Source: Alkaliphilus transvaalensis ATCC 700919 (GTDB lineage Bacteria; Bacillota; Clostridia; Peptostreptococcales; Natronincolaceae). Taken from it: a stretch of DNA of 64,000 bases. The translations under genes were made by a program, and so were the position numbers. Shown here one piece after another: positions 37,217 to 46,723 of the stretch (position 1 is its first letter; the number at the start of each line of letters is the position of its first letter). The notes beneath the pieces were generated by a model that worked only from the letters and a program-made list of their open reading frames with translations, made no database searches and was not told where the DNA came from. The DNA lies in NCBI RefSeq assembly GCF_000621485.1, contig NZ_JHYF01000009.1:1-64000 (forward strand), written 5' to 3'.

Positions 37217-38596
37217 TTATCCAAAGAAGGCATTTAAAACTAATAATCCCACTAAGCCTACTCCCCAAGCAATGGTTGTTGTTACAGACCATACTCTAAT
37301 TTGCTCTTTTACGTTTTTAATTCCCAGCATACGATTCACTACCCAGAAATAACTATCATTGAAATAAGAGAAAATCAAAGAACCGACGCAGGCTGCTAGG
37401 GCAGCAAATACAGGGTTTACATCTAAACCAGCTATCATAGGTGCTGTGATGGAGGCTGCTGTTACCATTGCAACAGTACCACTTCCTTGAATTAAACGAA
37501 CTGCCGAAGCTACAATAAAAGGAATTAGAATGACCGGTAAAGAAGTTTCAGCAATTAATTCAGCTAAATAGTTTCCTGTACCACTATCCCTTAATACTGT
37601 ACCAAGGGCTCCCCCACCACCGGTTACTAATATAATGATGCCGGCAGAACGGATTCCTTGTTCCATTTTTTCTATGGTTTCTTCTCTTGTAAAGTTTTTC
37701 GTTAACCCTAAAATAGCAATAATTAAACCAATTCCAACTGCAATTACTGGTGTCCCCACAAAGGTAACCACACTAGCAATAGAGCCTTCTAATTTTAGAA
37801 TATTGGCTGATACTGTGTTCAGTAGAATTAGAATAACAGGAATAATAATTGGTGCAAAGGCCATAAAGGCAGAAGGTAATTTAGCCCCATCGTTATTTAC
37901 CTCTTTTGTGGCAGCCTCATATGTAAACGTTTGATAGTCAGGACGGATCCAAGTATCCCCTTCCCCTGGAAGTTGATAAATTTGTTTCCCCAACCACTGT
38001 CCATATAGCATACCAGCAAAGGTCATTGGAATTGCAAGAACGATACCCCAAAGTAATAGACTTCCTACACTAACTCCAAAGATACCAGCCACTCCTACTG
38101 GCCCCGGTGTAGGCGGCACTAAGGAATGGGTAATTACTAAACCTAATGCTAGGGCAATCCCTAAGGAAACTACAGACTTTTTAGTCTTCTTTGATATTGC
38201 CTTAACCAATGGTGATAAAATAACAAAGCCTGAATCACAAAAGATAGGAATTGAAACAATAAAACCAGTAATAGCCATTGCCAATTCTTCTCTTTTCTTC
38301 CCAAGGATTTTAATAAAGGTTAAAGCCATTCTTTCAGCTGCCCCAGATGCCTCAAACAATTGCCCCATCATTACACCAAAACCTATAATGATTCCAATAC
38401 TCCCTAAAGTGCTTCCAAAACCGTTGGTTATAGAAGTTACTACACTATTTGCTGGCATGCCACCAACAAGACCTGTTACTGATGCTGCAATGATTAAAGC
38501 TAGAAATGCATGGATTTTCGTCTTTAGGATTAACACTAGCAGTAAGATGATTCCTAAAACTAATCCTAATACCATTTGACTACCTGAAACATCCAT
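37217..38596 (-). CDS. GntP family permease
   Basis: 459 residues, about 12-14 transmembrane helices. LGLVLGIILLLVLILKTKIHAFLALIIAA at the start, GFGVMMGQLFEASGAAERMA, FCDSGFVILSPL and LIQGSGTVAMVTAASITAP are typical of gluconate/organic acid:H+ symporters. Being downstream of a DUF1537 kinase and a PdxA2-like dehydrogenase, it probably imports D-threonate, D-erythronate or a related four-carbon sugar acid. AAGGGGGAG precedes the ATG. A cre-like site lies in the 143-bp gap from pdxA. Confidence 0.9.
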   Translation of the reverse strand: MDVSGSQMVLGLVLGIILLLVLILKTKIHAFLALIIAASVTGLVGGMPANSVVTSITNGFGSTLGSIGIIIGFGVMMGQLFEASGAAERMALTFIKILGKKREELAMAITGFIVSIPIFCDSGFVILSPLVKAISKKTKKSVVSLGIALALGLVITHSLVPPTPGPVGVAGIFGVSVGSLLLWGIVLAIPMTFAGMLYGQWLGKQIYQLPGEGDTWIRPDYQTFTYEAATKEVNNDGAKLPSAFMAFAPIIIPVILILLNTVSANILKLEGSIASVVTFVGTPVIAVGIGLIIAILGLTKNFTREETIEKMEQGIRSAGIIILVTGGGGALGTVLRDSGTGNYLAELIAETSLPVILIPFIVASAVRLIQGSGTVAMVTAASITAPMIAGLDVNPVFAALAACVGSLIFSYFNDSYFWVVNRMLGIKNVKEQIRVWSVTTTIAWGVGLVGLLVLNAFFG

Positions 38597-38651
38597 TTAA
38601 AACTCCCCCTTATTATATATTTTTTATTATTATTTTTTGTTAAATAATTAT

Positions 38652-38665
38652 CGGAAACGTTTTCA
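38652..38665 (-). promoter_or_regulatory. Catabolite-responsive element (cre) candidate
   Basis: The minus strand reads TGAAAACGTTTCCG, matching the CcpA cre consensus TGWAARCGYTWNCW at 13 of 14 places. It lies about 56 bases upstream of the GntP gene start. It suggests repression by CcpA when a better carbon source is present. Confidence 0.6.
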
Positions 38666-38739
38666 TCATCCTTCTAAATAGAACTTTAAAGGTGAACCTT
38701 TAAAGTCCTATTTAGATATCTATTGAATTATCTAATTGT

Positions 38740-39738
38740 TTATTTTCTAAAATAAGGGCCATACTTAGCTGCTACTTTTATTGCTTCTATCATACTTACT
38801 GCACTAGCTCTACCTGTCCCTGCTAAATTAAAGGCAGTACCATGGTCAACAGATGTACGTAAAAAAGGCATATTATTTGTTAATGAAATGGTTCTTTCAA
38901 AATCCACCATTTTTGTAGCAATATGTCCTTGATCATGGTAAAGGGATAGGATCGCATCATATCTACCCTGTACTCCAAAGTGGAAAACTGAATCTGCCGG
39001 TACTGGCCCAACAACATCAATTCCTTTTTCCCTGGCCGCTTCAATAGCGGGAACAATTTCATCCACTTCTTCTCTACCAAACAACCCATTCTCACCACTG
39101 TGGGGATTTAAGCCCGCAACTGCCAGCTTAGCATCCTTAATGCCTATTCTTTCTAAGGCTGCACAGGACCTTTCGATATAGTCTAATACCCTCTCCTTTT
39201 TAACTAAATCGCAGGCTTCCCTAAGGGAAACATGTCGAGAAAGGAAGAATACCCTTAATTTATCTACTTCAAATACTGTTAATGGATCTTTTGTATTGGT
39301 TAGATCAGCTAATATTTCAGTATGACCTATATAATCTATATTAGCTGCTTTTAATGCCTCTTTATTGATTGGGGTTGTTGCCAAAACATCTACATCTCCC
39401 TTAAGGGCTAAGTCTACAGATGTCTTAATATAATCAAAAGCCGCCTGACCTGCCATTGCCTGCACCTTTCCATACTGAAGGTCTTCAATTACAATATTTT
39501 CTAGGTCAATTAAATTTAAAACGCCTGCTTGATAATCCCCTTCTGATACTTCTTTAATAACATTAATTTTTAAATCTATTTGGCATATTTCCATAGCCTT
39601 TAATAGGGTCTGCTTTTCTCCAATGACAACAGATTTACTAATTTCATGGATCTCTTTTTGATTAAAGGCCTTTACAACTATTTCTGGCCCAATCCCTGCC
39701 GGATCACCCATTGGTACTGCAACTATCGGTCTCTTCAT
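38740..39738 (-). CDS. pdxA2: PdxA2-type 4-phospho-D-threonate/D-erythronate dehydrogenase
   Basis: 332 residues of the PdxA family. [16 protein letters not shown] (about residues 9-24), metal-binding histidines in [12 protein letters not shown] (about 166-178) and [13 protein letters not shown] (about 265-277), and [15 protein letters not shown] at the end. PdxA oxidises and decarboxylates a 4-phospho acid. Next to a DUF1537 kinase and a sugar-acid permease this is the PdxA2 type, giving DHAP from threonate/erythronate-4-phosphate, rather than vitamin B6 synthesis. GAAGGGAG precedes the ATG. It starts 19 bases after the kinase gene stop. Confidence 0.88.
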   Translation of the reverse strand: MKRPIVAVPMGDPAGIGPEIVVKAFNQKEIHEISKSVVIGEKQTLLKAMEICQIDLKINVIKEVSEGDYQAGVLNLIDLENIVIEDLQYGKVQAMAGQAAFDYIKTSVDLALKGDVDVLATTPINKEALKAANIDYIGHTEILADLTNTKDPLTVFEVDKLRVFFLSRHVSLREACDLVKKERVLDYIERSCAALERIGIKDAKLAVAGLNPHSGENGLFGREEVDEIVPAIEAAREKGIDVVGPVPADSVFHFGVQGRYDAILSLYHDQGHIATKMVDFERTISLTNNMPFLRTSVDHGTAFNLAGTGRASAVSMIEAIKVAAKYGPYFRK

Positions 39739-39757
39739 TTTTCATTTCTCCCTTCTG

Positions 39758-41071
39758 TCACTTTAAGTTATAGTATTCATTTGATATTTTAGTTAATAAG
39801 TAATCAATACATTCCACCATCGCCATGTCGTTACCTACCAGCCCACCCTTTGTAATTACAGGCGTATTATCATATGCACCATTGATCACTCTACCGTAGG
39901 CTGCTAAGGGCAGTACTTCATCCTTTACCTCTATACCTGATGAATTTAATTCGCTACAAACTTCAACAGTTACGTCTCCCCCACTGGTGTAGAGACCTCC
40001 AATTAAGCCCTTACTAGCCTCCATCACTTTTGCTGTTATTTTACCTAAACCATTGGAAATTCTTTGGGCGGCATCATCTTCTGAAATATTAATCGCTGCA
40101 CTTACTTCCTTTAAATTTAGAATTTTACTTCCGTTGGTGGTAACCCCAATTACCTTAAACCCATCTATTTTCTCCATAATTTCTTCCACTGCTCGATTAA
40201 TTTCCTTCTCCCGCAGAGCTATATCTAGTAACATTTCTGGGTTAACTTTGACAATATGAGGGTTATGTTTTAACTTTAATTCTTCCAATTGTCTTTTTGT
40301 TTGTTGGGTTACACTACCGACTGCAAAGAAGGCCTTTTTACCCGGTATACCACTGACATCTTCCCCCACAAGGTGCTTTGCCAGCATAGCTGTGAAGGGG
40401 CCTGGATCTACTGCTATTACCGATAACTGAGATTTAGCAACAGCCTTAGCAATGACCTCTATCTCTTCATCGGTGGTGGCATCAATAACAATTATTTTTG
40501 AGCCCTTAGCTTTTTCTTCAAGAATTCCCTCCTTCAAGGAATCTGATCCCTTCAAGACTTCCTTTAAAGGGATATATCCAACAGTGGTTTTCGTCTGCCC
40601 TTTGATCACTTCCAGAATACAGGAGGTGCTAACAGGTGTTTTAGGGTCCTTTGCTACATCGGTTTTTTCTAAGGGTATGGAATTTACCAAAAGATACCCC
40701 CCTGCTGAAATTCTTCCTGATGTAGGATAAGATGCTACTACGATGGCAACCTCATCACCCTTTAGCGTTGTTAATACTCCATCTATCTCAGCACCAATAT
40801 TCCCCCTCAGGGTACTATCAATCCTTTTACTAAAAAACTTGATATCCATACTTTTAAAGTGGCTGGTGGTATCAGCAACTAATTTGTAGGCTTCTTCTTT
40901 TTTTAAGCCTCTACTATTTGTGGTTATAGAAATAACATCAAGATGTTTATTTCTATTGGTTAAATCATTTAGATTTAAGTAAGTAGCTACTTGAAAACCT
41001 TTTCTTGCAAGCAATACGCCTGTAGCATTTGCTCCTGTTAAATCATCAGCTATTACAACTACCTTTGGCAT
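39758..41071 (-). CDS. Four-carbon acid sugar kinase (DUF1537)
   Basis: 437 residues. The N-terminal domain (about 1-230) starts with VVIADDLTGANATGVLLARKGF, where the two Asp bind substrate, and the C-terminal nucleotide-binding domain (about 255-437) has GLYTSGGDVTVEV and LVGNDMAMVECIDYL. Kinases of this type (DtnK, DenK) phosphorylate D-threonate or D-erythronate at O4. The specificity cannot be told apart from sequence. AAAGGAGGGGG precedes the ATG. It follows the DeoR regulator by 25 bases. Confidence 0.9.
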   Translation of the reverse strand: MPKVVVIADDLTGANATGVLLARKGFQVATYLNLNDLTNRNKHLDVISITTNSRGLKKEEAYKLVADTTSHFKSMDIKFFSKRIDSTLRGNIGAEIDGVLTTLKGDEVAIVVASYPTSGRISAGGYLLVNSIPLEKTDVAKDPKTPVSTSCILEVIKGQTKTTVGYIPLKEVLKGSDSLKEGILEEKAKGSKIIVIDATTDEEIEVIAKAVAKSQLSVIAVDPGPFTAMLAKHLVGEDVSGIPGKKAFFAVGSVTQQTKRQLEELKLKHNPHIVKVNPEMLLDIALREKEINRAVEEIMEKIDGFKVIGVTTNGSKILNLKEVSAAINISEDDAAQRISNGLGKITAKVMEASKGLIGGLYTSGGDVTVEVCSELNSSGIEVKDEVLPLAAYGRVINGAYDNTPVITKGGLVGNDMAMVECIDYLLTKISNEYYNLK

Positions 41072-41096
41072 GGTCCCCCTCCTTTGTGACTTCTAT

Positions 41097-41858
41097 CTAA
41101 ATTAAATCTAAGCTAAGATTTTTCTCCTTTAACAGCTTGATTACTTCATTATCTAGCTCAACATCTGAAATAATTAGATCTAGATCGTCAATGGCACAAA
41201 CCCTTGCAAAGCTTTTCTTTCCAAATTTAGAACTGTCCGTCAGTAATATTTTTTTGTCGGCAGCCCTTAACATCCACTGCTTCAACTTTGCCTTTTCTAT
41301 TGAAGGTGTGGTAATTCCATATTTTATGTCTACAGCACTTGCCCCAATAAAGATAATATCAGCAAAGATGTCTTGAAAAAACTCTCTAGCATAGGAACCC
41401 AAAATGGTACCTGTATTTCTTTGGATGGCTCCCCCACAACAGAAAACCTTTATATTTTCATAGGGATGTAGGAAGGCTGCTATCATTACATCATTGGTTA
41501 TTACTTTAAGATCTTCTATATGTACAATTTGCTTTGCAACCTCCATATTGGTTGTTCCAGAATCTAGAATAATCGTGTGACCAGCTTCTACTAAAGAACT
41601 AGCATATTTAGCAATTTTTATTTTAGACTCTATATTAATGCTGGCCTTTTCTTGATAAGGGATTTCCTTTATCAGTTGAGCCTTTAAAACGGCCCCGCCA
41701 TAGGTTCGGGTTACAAACCCTTCCTCTTCTAGTATTTGTAAGTCTCTTCTTATGGTCATAGTGGATACATTTAGCTTTTCTGCTAGTTCTTCAACAACCA
41801 CCTTGCCATGCTCTTTTAGATAATTGGTTATCTCTGTTCTTCTTTCAACTGGTAACAT
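41097..41858 (-). CDS. DeoR/GlpR family transcriptional regulator
   Basis: 253 residues. The DeoR helix-turn-helix is at the N-terminus (RRTEITNYLKEHGKVVVEEL then LNVSTMTIRRDLQILEEEGF, residues 6-48), followed by the sugar-phosphate isomerase-like effector domain (ILDSGTTNMEVAKQI, about 96-110; the GGAIQRNTGTILG segment). It leads the operon with the kinase, PdxA2 and GntP genes and probably represses them until a phosphorylated sugar acid binds. AAGGAG precedes the ATG. Candidate operator repeats lie upstream. Confidence 0.92.
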   Translation of the reverse strand: MLPVERRTEITNYLKEHGKVVVEELAEKLNVSTMTIRRDLQILEEEGFVTRTYGGAVLKAQLIKEIPYQEKASINIESKIKIAKYASSLVEAGHTIILDSGTTNMEVAKQIVHIEDLKVITNDVMIAAFLHPYENIKVFCCGGAIQRNTGTILGSYAREFFQDIFADIIFIGASAVDIKYGITTPSIEKAKLKQWMLRAADKKILLTDSSKFGKKSFARVCAIDDLDLIISDVELDNEVIKLLKEKNLSLDLI

Positions 41859-41935
41859 AAAGAGACACTCCTTGTCACTTATTATAAGTTTTTGTCGGTT
41901 TAATGTTTGATTTGAACATTAATTATATTAACTTA

Positions 41936-42017
41936 TGTTTATTTGTGTTTATTATAAACAATATTAATCAAATAATCAATAGGTTTTTTGAAATTTTCTG
42001 TATTTTATAATGTTTAT
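41936..42017. promoter_or_regulatory. Candidate DeoR operator: repeated TGTTTAT boxes
   Basis: TGTTTAT occurs at 41936-41942, 41946-41952 and 42011-42017, and inverted (ATAAACA) at 41954-41960. The first two are spaced 10 bp apart, one helical turn, and the second and inverted boxes form a near-palindrome. This lies 78-160 bp upstream of the deoR-type gene, and DeoR/GlpR proteins commonly bind such repeats. Confidence 0.5.
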
Positions 42018-42087
42018 TTTTTAACTATTATAGTCAATAAATAAAATAAACTACTTTCCTTAGCTTTATTAATAAAGACACAGCAAT

Positions 42088-42112
42088 TAGGGGATGACAT
42101 TGTCATCCCCTA
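42088..42112. promoter_or_regulatory. Perfect 12-bp inverted repeat
   Basis: TAGGGGATGACA (42088-42099) and TGTCATCCCCTA (42101-42112) are a perfect palindrome with one central base. There is no U-run on either strand, so a regulatory binding site is as likely as a terminator for the chemoreceptor gene at 42195. The rest of the 42018-42168 gap holds nothing I can name. Confidence 0.5.
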
Positions 42113-42168
42113 TAAACTCATCCTTGGCTTACATAAACCTAACCCTCAGTATAGTCTAATACTTTTGG

Positions 42169-42210
42169 TTTATTTTAGTTTATTTTAGTTTATTTTAGTT
42201 TATTTTAAAC
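42169..42210. repeat. 10-bp tandem repeat TATTTTAGTT
   Basis: Three exact copies (42171-42200) plus a partial fourth. It contains the stop codon and last two codons of the chemoreceptor gene, whose C-terminus KFKIN is therefore partly repeat-encoded. Confidence 0.85.
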
Positions 42211-43889
42211 TTTTTCATTTCTTCTTGTAGCTCTTCTGCTAACTGCGCCAAGCCTTGACTAGCAGAGGCAATTTCCTCCATAGAAGCTGTTTGTTCTTGT
42301 GTGGCTGCAGAAATGTTTTGGATTTCTCCATTAACATCTCTGCTCATTTCCTCTAGCTTTTTAGTTGATTGAACAACATCTTGACTGTTTTGTGATACTT
42401 GATGACTTGTACCATAAATATTTTCAATTTGACTATTAACTTGATGGATTAAGCCCGTTATTTCTTCAAAGGTTCTTTTTGTATTATTGGCTACTTCCAT
42501 TCCCTCTTCTACTATTTTTAAACTTTCTGACATGGCTGTATTGGTACTTCTAATATTGGAGTCATTCTCATTAATTAAATAATTAATTTCTTCTGTTGCT
42601 TTTTGTGATTGCTCTGCCAATTTCCTTACTTCTTCTGCCACTACAGCAAAGCCTTTTCCTTGTTCCCCTGCCCGTGCTGCCTCTATTGCCGCATTTAATG
42701 CCAATAGATTTGTTTGGGCTGCAATTCCTTGAATAACCTTAGTAATTTCATTCATCCTATTAGAACTATCGGTAATTCCTAATAGAGAGTTTTGTACATT
42801 TTGAGTACTTCTGTTAATTTGGTTCATCTGAGTTAATACTTTATTAATTTCTTCATTACCAATATTAGATTCATTTAAGACTTTTCCACTTAGGGTATTG
42901 ATTTCTTCAGCATTTTCAGAAACCCCTTCTATATCTTGAGAGATTCTTTGAATTTTTGTGTTGGCATTTAATACTTCTTCATGCTGTAATACCGCATTTT
43001 CTGCTACTGTACCCGATGAGGCTGCAACGTGTTCTGAGGCTGTAGCCGATTGCTCTGAAATTGCTGTTAATTCTTCTGAAGAAGCTGCCACCAGTTCTGT
43101 AGACTCCATAATATGTTCTAGAAAGCTCCGTAGATTATCCATTAATGATTGAAAGGAGTTTGCAAGGACACCAATTTCATCTTTTCGTTTTAATTGCTCT
43201 GGTGGAATGTTTTGACTAATATCCAGTTCTCCTACTAACTTAGCAAAGTTAGAAATTGTAATGATAGGCTTTACGAGGGATCCTCCAATAAAAATGGCTA
43301 ATATGATCGTTACTATTAAAGTCCCTAATATAATCAAAACCAACTCTTTAATATCTTCACTTATCAACCTATCTACAAAATTCTTAGAAACCCCAACATA
43401 AAACATACCAATAATATTATTTCTTTCATCTCGAATTGGTGTATAGGCCGTTTGAATATTTTCTCCTAATACCACAGCCTCACCAAGATATGTATTACCT
43501 TCTTTTAAAACTACTTCTGCTATTTCGTCAGAAACCTTAGTCCCTACTGCTCGCTTTCCCTCTTGCATTACATTTGTCGTAACCCTTGTATCATAAAGAA
43601 AAATTGTCACAGTATTATTTGTTAATCCTGCCAACAAATCAACTATTTCTGTATTATCATTAATTCTTCTATCTCCTTTATATAGTATATTATCGCTTAC
43701 AGACCAGGCCCCAGGATATTTTAAGTCTATAATTTGTAAAGAAGTTTTTAAGTCGGCATTTGCCTTTTCTATAACGGCTTCTGCAACTGAATCTTTTGTC
43801 ATTCTTATTGAAAAAATGCCTAGGATACTACATGTTATTAAGATTATTGCTGTAAAACTAATGATCATCCTTTGCTTAATACTTTTCAT
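42195..43889 (-). CDS. Methyl-accepting chemotaxis protein with periplasmic-type Cache domain
   Basis: 564 residues. TM1 (about 9-30), an extracytoplasmic single Cache domain (about 35-180; [17 protein letters not shown] and [24 protein letters not shown]), TM2 (about 184-206), HAMP (about 207-262), then the signalling domain with hairpin tip [30 protein letters not shown] (about 400-430; only parts quoted from a longer conserved run). It signals to CheA/CheW. The ligand is unknown but Cache_2/3 domains often bind organic acids. GAGGGGGAATACC precedes the ATG. Confidence 0.93.
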   Translation of the reverse strand: MKSIKQRMIISFTAIILITCSILGIFSIRMTKDSVAEAVIEKANADLKTSLQIIDLKYPGAWSVSDNILYKGDRRINDNTEIVDLLAGLTNNTVTIFLYDTRVTTNVMQEGKRAVGTKVSDEIAEVVLKEGNTYLGEAVVLGENIQTAYTPIRDERNNIIGMFYVGVSKNFVDRLISEDIKELVLIILGTLIVTIILAIFIGGSLVKPIITISNFAKLVGELDISQNIPPEQLKRKDEIGVLANSFQSLMDNLRSFLEHIMESTELVAASSEELTAISEQSATASEHVAASSGTVAENAVLQHEEVLNANTKIQRISQDIEGVSENAEEINTLSGKVLNESNIGNEEINKVLTQMNQINRSTQNVQNSLLGITDSSNRMNEITKVIQGIAAQTNLLALNAAIEAARAGEQGKGFAVVAEEVRKLAEQSQKATEEINYLINENDSNIRSTNTAMSESLKIVEEGMEVANNTKRTFEEITGLIHQVNSQIENIYGTSHQVSQNSQDVVQSTKKLEEMSRDVNGEIQNISAATQEQTASMEEIASASQGLAQLAEELQEEMKKFKIN

Positions 43890-44102
43890 AGGTATTCCCC
43901 CTCAGCTAGTAATCTAAATTTGATTTATGTGATAAATACCCCTGAAACTAGTTGACTAATCAACAGGCTAACTATAGCATAATATTGGAATATAGAAATA
44001 AGAAATTTTTACTAATTGAAAAGGGCTTTTTAAAATGATTTTTATTATTACTGTATTAGAAAACTAAATCTTTAAGATTTTACGACTACCTTTCGTTGAA
44101 TA

Positions 44103-44158
44103 AATTAATTCGTCGACCTCCAGCCTTTTTTACGCTATTGGAGATCGACGAATTAATT
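44103..44158 (-). terminator. Long hairpin after hepT, related to the one at 45278
   Basis: AATTAATTCGTCGACCTCCA (44103-44122) and TGGAGATCGACGAATTAATT (44139-44158) pair over 20 bases with one mismatch. On the minus strand the stem ends in UUAAUUUAUU. It lies 13 bases past the hepT stop. The arm sequence ATTCGTCGATCTCCA recurs on the other side of the toxin-antitoxin pair. Confidence 0.7.
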
Positions 44159-44170
44159 AACTACTCTCTT

Positions 44171-44578
44171 TTATAAAGTTTTCAACAAAATAGTTACATA
44201 TAAATTAAAGTCTTCTAAATGATATTCAATAATTTTCTGTAAAATATTAATATTAATCTGTTGATAATCGTGTACTGCTATATTTCTAAAGCCTACCATT
44301 GCTTTTAAGTTTGTTGAAATTTCTTCATTAATAATGCTATTTTTCTCTAAAATTGCAAAGGCCTCTCTGCTACTTTGTGGTATTCCTAAACCCTCCTCCG
44401 CAATAATATGCATAGCTAAATCAATTGAAGCTTCGCATGCCCTTTGTAGATTTAAGATTATTGAATCCTGTTTAGTGTAATTATACAGGTTTTCAGGGTT
44501 TCCTTGATATTCTTCTTTAATTCGCTTTATACAACGATTTATAATTTCAGTTTTATTAAGGATAATATCTTTATTCAC
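44171..44578 (-). CDS. hepT: HepT-like ribonuclease toxin (HEPN, DUF86)
   Basis: 135 residues, all-helical HEPN domain. The catalytic R-x4-H motif with following Tyr is intact in GFRNIAVHDYQQ (about residues 96-107), so it can be an active RNase. Ser/Arg-rich CEASIDLAMHIIAE is the usual first part. HepT toxins cut RNA and are neutralised by a nucleotidyltransferase partner that adenylylates the Tyr of the motif. Start is GTG (AAAGGGG upstream), overlapping the mntA end by eight bases. Confidence 0.9.
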   Translation of the reverse strand: MNKDIILNKTEIINRCIKRIKEEYQGNPENLYNYTKQDSIILNLQRACEASIDLAMHIIAEEGLGIPQSSREAFAILEKNSIINEEISTNLKAMVGFRNIAVHDYQQININILQKIIEYHLEDFNLYVTILLKTL

Positions 44579-44981
44579 TCATTTTACCCCTTTCTTTGAT
44601 CTTATCTAAAATAGGCTTTCTTTCTTCGTTAAGCTTAGCATATTCCTTCAATACTTTAACCTTATACTCTGCTACCTGTTGTCTATCTTCTTCATAGATC
44701 ACTTTACCATAGCCAATAATTTGTACCTTAAAAACAGTAGATGCCTTTTCTAGGTCAATTAAATCAACATCTAAATTTATCATACCTGCCAGCTCTTGAG
44801 CCAACATAAATAATTGATAACTATCAACTTCCTTATCTCTTAAGAAAGCGATATCCAGATCACTATCCCACCTCATATTGCCCTTTGCTACTGAACCAAA
44901 AATGATAATCATTTTAGCTGATAATCTCTCTAGTAAAAATTCTTTAACAATATTCATTTTAATTTGTGGGAGGCTGTTCAT
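44571..44981 (-). CDS. mntA: MntA-like minimal nucleotidyltransferase antitoxin
   Basis: 136 residues. The nucleotidyltransferase motif GSVAKGNMRWDSDLDIAF (about residues 28-45) keeps G-S and D-x-D with ten residues between, the GSx10DxD signature of MNT antitoxins. The C-terminus is charged (KERGKMSE). It probably transfers AMP onto the HepT toxin (type VII toxin-antitoxin). AAAGGGG precedes the ATG. It is the first gene of the pair. Confidence 0.9.
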   Translation of the reverse strand: MNSLPQIKMNIVKEFLLERLSAKMIIIFGSVAKGNMRWDSDLDIAFLRDKEVDSYQLFMLAQELAGMINLDVDLIDLEKASTVFKVQIIGYGKVIYEEDRQQVAEYKVKVLKEYAKLNEERKPILDKIKERGKMSE

Positions 44982-45131
44982 ATCTTATTTCCCCTTTAAA
45001 AGTTTTTCCTACTATAACATCCACAATCAATGCCCTAGTATTCTATCAATACCAACACATTTTACAATATCTACTTGAAAATATTTATTTTCGATACCTT
45101 CTTGGTATTCTCCAACCCAGTGTATACATTG

Positions 45132-45160
45132 ATTCTATTATATTTGTAACAAATTGTCAA
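45132..45160 (-). promoter_or_regulatory. Promoter of the mntA-hepT pair
   Basis: TTGACA (45160-45155), 17-bp spacer, TAGAAT (45137-45132). It leaves a 5' untranslated region of about 145 bases before mntA, with a small inverted repeat (ATACC-AAGAA-GGTAT). The gap 44982-45277 shows no other gene. Confidence 0.65.
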
Positions 45161-45277
45161 AGTGTAAAATTCTGTTTTTTCTCCAAATTAATTTCTATCA
45201 ATTACTTCTTTACTTTGTAAATTTTCAATTGGACAAAAGAACATTTTAAAATCAACACCATGATTCCCCAGACATTT

Positions 45278-45332
45278 AAAAATTCGTCAACCTCCATTGT
45301 TTTTTAGACTTTTTGGAGATCGACGAATTTTT
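45278..45332 (-). terminator. Hairpin at the 3' end of the ClC gene, related to the one at 44103
   Basis: AAAAATTCGTCAACCTCCA (45278-45296) and TGGAGATCGACGAATTTTT (45314-45332), 17 of 19 paired. On the minus strand it starts at the ClC stop codon and ends in U-rich sequence, so it can terminate that gene. Confidence 0.7.
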
Positions 45333-46579
45333 TAATGACTATCTAATTTTTTATCTGACGCTTTAATTTCAACATTTTGTTCAAACTGCCAATGGTCTGG
45401 GCAAGTAACACCATAGATTACTCGACTATGGCCAATGGCGTAACCAATAATACTTCCTAAGGCGGCCGGCACCCCAAGTCGAAGGCCCACCATTTCCACT
45501 AGCATAATAGCTGCTGCTATCGGTACATTGGCGATACTGGCTAAACTGGCTGCCATACCAGCAATTACTAAAGATGCAGACAAACCAACATCTGTTGCAC
45601 CTATTAAAGTAGATACACTGTTTCCTGCAATGGCACCAATAAAAAGGGCCGGAATTACTAAACCAGCGCTTCCACCAGAACCTACGGTAAAGGAAGTAGC
45701 AAAGATCTTCCCGATAAATAATAGCATTAATAAAGTAATCGGAAAGTTTTCGTTAATCATATTTTGAATAATATTTGTTCCTGTTCCAGCAGTTTCTGGT
45801 AGAAATAATATAATTAATCCTGTAAGTAATCCACCTATGATTGGATGGATTTTTTTATAAGGAGATTTATCGAAGTAAGCTTTAATATACCCAAAGATAG
45901 CCATAAATAATAATGAAGCTACCCCTGCCACAATGGCGGCTAACACAAATAAAGGTACATTAAACACATTAGGTAAATAATCTGGTATTTTAAACAAAGG
46001 TGTTGGGTCTTTAAGCATACCATAAATTACAAATCCCATGATAGATGATAAAATTGCCGGAAACAAGTCTGAATAATGTAAAGATGAGTGATATAATACC
46101 TCTACAACAAAAATTCCCCCACCTAAAGGAGAACGGAAAATGGCTCCAATTGCCCCCGCTGCTCCACAAATAGTTAATACATGATGTTCATGCTCTGATA
46201 TATATTTTCTTAAAATTGGTAACCTTGAAATCCCATCGGCTAAACTCCCACCAATCACCAACATTGGTCCCTCAACTCCACCACTTCCTTTAAAACCAAG
46301 GGTAACAGCTGTTGCCGCCAATTTACTATATAGGGTTTTAAAAGACAGGTGTCCATGCTTTGTATTAACAGCACATATATAATGGTCAGTACCAAAACCT
46401 GAAGCGTCACGATCATATAAATAGATTATAGATACAATTACCCCACCTATTGCCGGGGCAATCCATAGGGGAAACCTTCCTCCATAAATACCTACCCAAT
46501 TAATAAATCTTGAAAGGACAACTGCTGATAGTCCACCACCTATACCTGCAAAGGTTGCAATAGTCAACCATTTTGTCAT
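45332..46579 (-). CDS. ClC family chloride channel/transporter
   Basis: 415 residues from ATG 46579 (GGAG five bases upstream). A GTG-started form 15 codons longer has no good ribosome site. About ten membrane helices. GSGGVEGPMLVIGGSLADG (about residues 97-115) contains the gating Glu region normally GREGP, and VGSGGSAGLVIPALFIGAIAG (about 302-322) corresponds to GxFxP. No cytoplasmic CBS domain. Bacterial ClC proteins exchange Cl-/H+ or move fluoride. The V in GVEGP is unusual, and the halide cannot be told. Confidence 0.88.
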   Translation of the reverse strand: MTKWLTIATFAGIGGGLSAVVLSRFINWVGIYGGRFPLWIAPAIGGVIVSIIYLYDRDASGFGTDHYICAVNTKHGHLSFKTLYSKLAATAVTLGFKGSGGVEGPMLVIGGSLADGISRLPILRKYISEHEHHVLTICGAAGAIGAIFRSPLGGGIFVVEVLYHSSLHYSDLFPAILSSIMGFVIYGMLKDPTPLFKIPDYLPNVFNVPLFVLAAIVAGVASLLFMAIFGYIKAYFDKSPYKKIHPIIGGLLTGLIILFLPETAGTGTNIIQNMINENFPITLLMLLFIGKIFATSFTVGSGGSAGLVIPALFIGAIAGNSVSTLIGATDVGLSASLVIAGMAASLASIANVPIAAAIMLVEMVGLRLGVPAALGSIIGYAIGHSRVIYGVTCPDHWQFEQNVEIKASDKKLDSH

Positions 46580-46723
46580 ATATGCTCCAACATATTGATA
46601 AAACTTCCCGATAATAACCACCACTTTCTGTATATCTTATTCTATTTAAGCTTCGTATATTTTTACTAAAATAATTATTCTTAGCTTTTCCTTTTAATAT
46701 CAATCTTAGCCTTTACCTTATTA

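Noticed and set aside
38740-39738. Vitamin B6 biosynthesis PdxA
   Set aside because: The neighbours (DUF1537 kinase, DeoR, GntP) fit the PdxA2 role, and no other pdx gene is near.
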